Shown one piece after another: positions 44,566-46,093 of a DNA stretch of 46,093 nt. A model generated the notes under the pieces. It saw only the letters and a program-made list of their open reading frames with translations. It ran no database searches and was not told the DNA's origin. The stretch's first letter is position 1, and every line of letters begins with the position of its first letter. This stretch comes from Lysobacterales bacterium (lineage in GTDB: Bacteria; Pseudomonadota; Gammaproteobacteria; Xanthomonadales; SZUA-36). The DNA lies in assembly GCA_014238945.1 (NCBI GenBank), contig JABAAB010000087.1, positions 1 to 46,093 of the forward strand, given 5' to 3'. The position numbers and the translations under genes were made by a program.

Positions 44566-45156
44566 TCAGCCAAAATCCGCTAACAACGCCTGGCGTACCT
44601 CGGCACGGACTGCCATGCTATGAGTGTAGAATTCGTGTTGACAGCCAAACTTCAATACGCCACCCCCACGCAGCGCCATGATCATTTCAGGATCAAATTC
44701 AAAACGCATAAAATGGACGGCGGAGGTCTTTTCCTCGTTGCTGCGCTCAAGATCCTCGTTTGAAATGGCATACACACGGTCAAAATCATCGACCTGCAAC
44801 CAGACCAGATCCTCAATACCCCTGAGCAAGGCCAACTGCCGCTTGCGTACATCAACATCCTGGTACTCCAGCATTGCCGTTGCCTTAAGATTGCTGCCGC
44901 TGGGGATTAGCGGGTTGTAGGTATCGAGTTCTTCAGTAATACCTGCTGCTTCAAATATTTTTTCAATACGCAACATTTCCTGTACCTGGTACTGAATGGT
45001 CAGCCGATTTTCAAAGTACAGGAACAGATGTGGGCCGATGGCCACCCGACGATGCCTCTTGTGTTCCAGCACATTAGCCCTGAAGCGGTCACGTGCCTCT
45101 GCGTATAATTCCAGGCTCATCAGGTCTGAGCGATCCAGGGGTGCCGCCATATTCAT
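44566..45156 (-). CDS. DUF3501 family protein
   Basis: The protein has 196 residues, soluble. RSDLMSLELYAEARDRFRAN and IGPHLFLYFENRLTIQYQVQ are typical of the family. Its ATG overlaps the stop of the upstream Fe-S gene by ATGA. In other gammaproteobacteria the same pair is often joined by a rubrerythrin gene, which would lie beyond the right edge here. A peroxide or iron role is inferred only from that context. Confidence 0.88.
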   Translation of the reverse strand: MNMAAPLDRSDLMSLELYAEARDRFRANVLEHKRHRRVAIGPHLFLYFENRLTIQYQVQEMLRIEKIFEAAGITEELDTYNPLIPSGSNLKATAMLEYQDVDVRKRQLALLRGIEDLVWLQVDDFDRVYAISNEDLERSNEEKTSAVHFMRFEFDPEMIMALRGGGVLKFGCQHEFYTHSMAVRAEVRQALLADFG

Positions 45157-46093
45157 ATTCCGTATGCTTTTCTCAGAAGTGACAGGGGATTGGTTTCACC
45201 GTGCTTGAGTTCCAGCCCGTTGGCGATCTGGGTTGCGGCCATCGGGCAGTCCGAAACCAGGTAATCGGCACCCATCTTGTTGACACGATTAATGACCGGC
45301 TTTGCGATTTTCTGGGATTTTTCCCAGCTGCCGTTACGCACACCATAGGTTCCGTCGTGACCGGAACAACGTTCAATCGTATTGATCTCGGTGCCTGAAA
45401 CCAACGACAACACCTGTCTTGTTTTCGGGCCTATATTCTGCACCCGTTGGTGACAGGGAACATGCCAGGCCACGGTACCCAGTGGTTGATGAAAATCAGT
45501 TCTCAGCAAGCCGGCCTTGTGCCGGTGCAACAGGTATTCAAAAGGATCAAATATGTGTTGTTTGACCCTGAGCACATCAGCATCATCAGGGAACATCAGG
45601 GGCAGCTCCTGCTTGAACATCAAAACACACGATGGCAGCGCTGCAACGATGTCCCAGCCCGCATCGATCAGGCCGATCAGCTGCGGTATGTTCTTGCGGC
45701 GTAATTTGTCCACTTTGCCCAGATCACCCTGTTCCAGTTTCGGCATACCACAACAGGATTCCTTTTCCGTTAAACGGACAGGGATCCCATTGTGTTCAAA
45801 CACTGCGATCAGGTCTTCGCCTATGCCGGGTTCGGTGAAATTGCAATAACAGGTCGCAAACAAGGCTGCACGGCCACGGGTCGGACCTGCCTCGTTGGCT
45901 TGAATGCTCCTGGGTTGGTGGTCCCTGCAGCGTTTTCTGAGTGTGTCCCTGTGGTATTCGGGTACATGAGCCCGCGGGTGTATATCAAGTACCTTCGAGA
46001 CCACCTTGCGCAACGCCGGAGTCCTGTTGGCGGCATTAACCACCTGGTTGACCACCGGCAGGCTGGCAACTTTTCCAACAAGATCAGTACTGC
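45153..46093 (-). CDS. CCG-domain (Fe-S) oxidoreductase, partial
   Basis: At least 312 residues are visible; the frame stays open to the window edge, so the N-terminus, expected to hold ferredoxin-type clusters, is outside. Two CCG-type halves can be seen: ATCYCNFTEPG with ESCCGMPKLEQGDL, and WHVPCHQRVQNIG with RCSGHDGTYG, the second having Ser in place of one Cys. These domains bind unusual Fe-S clusters in heterodisulfide reductase and GlpC-like proteins. It overlaps DUF3501 by 4 bases. Confidence 0.85.
   Translation of the reverse strand, partial: STDLVGKVASLPVVNQVVNAANRTPALRKVVSKVLDIHPRAHVPEYHRDTLRKRCRDHQPRSIQANEAGPTRGRAALFATCYCNFTEPGIGEDLIAVFEHNGIPVRLTEKESCCGMPKLEQGDLGKVDKLRRKNIPQLIGLIDAGWDIVAALPSCVLMFKQELPLMFPDDADVLRVKQHIFDPFEYLLHRHKAGLLRTDFHQPLGTVAWHVPCHQRVQNIGPKTRQVLSLVSGTEINTIERCSGHDGTYGVRNGSWEKSQKIAKPVINRVNKMGADYLVSDCPMAATQIANGLELKHGETNPLSLLRKAYGI

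Overview
The window reads as a chromosomal segment of a free-living gammaproteobacterium. It carries slyX, srkA, a cbpA-cbpM pair, ilvE, a type IV pilin and many exported proteins with signal peptides. Base composition is moderate (about 50-55% GC by eye). A lineage-type C-terminal domain on the cyclophilin at 12765-13832, two TolB-like/TPR membrane proteins and a BNR-repeat giant hydrolase together resemble gene sets of marine or sediment gammaproteobacteria such as Woeseiaceae-like lineages; that placement is inference from gene content, not a measured phylogeny. No rRNA, tRNA, CRISPR array, intact transposase or phage module was seen.

Layout. 1-318 is the end of a mobile-element-like repeat. 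0.3-10 kb: a secreted BNR-propeller protein, a lipid-anchored PQQ/cytochrome c alcohol dehydrogenase, a TolB-like/TPR membrane protein, a small membrane protein, a membrane zinc peptidase and an NhaP-type antiporter. 10-17 kb: a small exported protein, cbpA-cbpM, an exported methyltransferase-like protein, a cyclophilin with an extra domain, a DUF3014 protein and a second TolB-like/TPR protein. 17-22 kb: an acyl-CoA ligase, an ABC exporter and a decayed KAP-type P-loop NTPase. 22-26 kb: a membrane protein, an exported serine hydrolase and cyclophilin pair, a small cytoplasmic protein and a dienelactone hydrolase. 26-31 kb, all minus strand: a prolyl-oligopeptidase-type peptidase, an HD-domain protein, a GT87 membrane glycosyltransferase and a type IV pilin. 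31-37 kb: a VOC protein overlapping slyX, a double [4Fe-4S] protein resembling reductive dehalogenase C-termini, srkA overlapping a membrane acyltransferase, a NYN/LOTUS-type RNA protein and an exported DsrE-like protein. 37-46 kb: ilvE, a CDF metal exporter, an M20 dipeptidase divergent from a POT peptide transporter, a small acidic protein, a DUF4097 protein and a DUF3501/Fe-S operon running off the right edge.

Gene cooperation is mostly local. CbpM is the known inhibitor of CbpA. The M20 peptidase and POT transporter suggest peptide uptake and breakdown. SrkA and the acyltransferase overlap by ATGA, as do the Fe-S protein and DUF3501. The exported peptidase, hydrolases, cyclophilins and alcohol dehydrogenase point to an envelope-active, organic-matter-degrading heterotroph.

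The least explained signals are non-coding. (1) A family of short elements with about 20-bp terminal inverted repeats and an internal CATAGC/GCTATG hairpin has two complete copies and one end here; its termini supply stop codons to two genes and sit 10 bp from the start of a third. (2) A possible Ile/Leu/Val-rich leader peptide overlaps the ilvE start. (3) A GGA-rich stretch between converging genes could be a CsrA-titrating RNA. (4) Two mutually exclusive hairpins precede a small acidic protein. None of these is proven by sequence alone.
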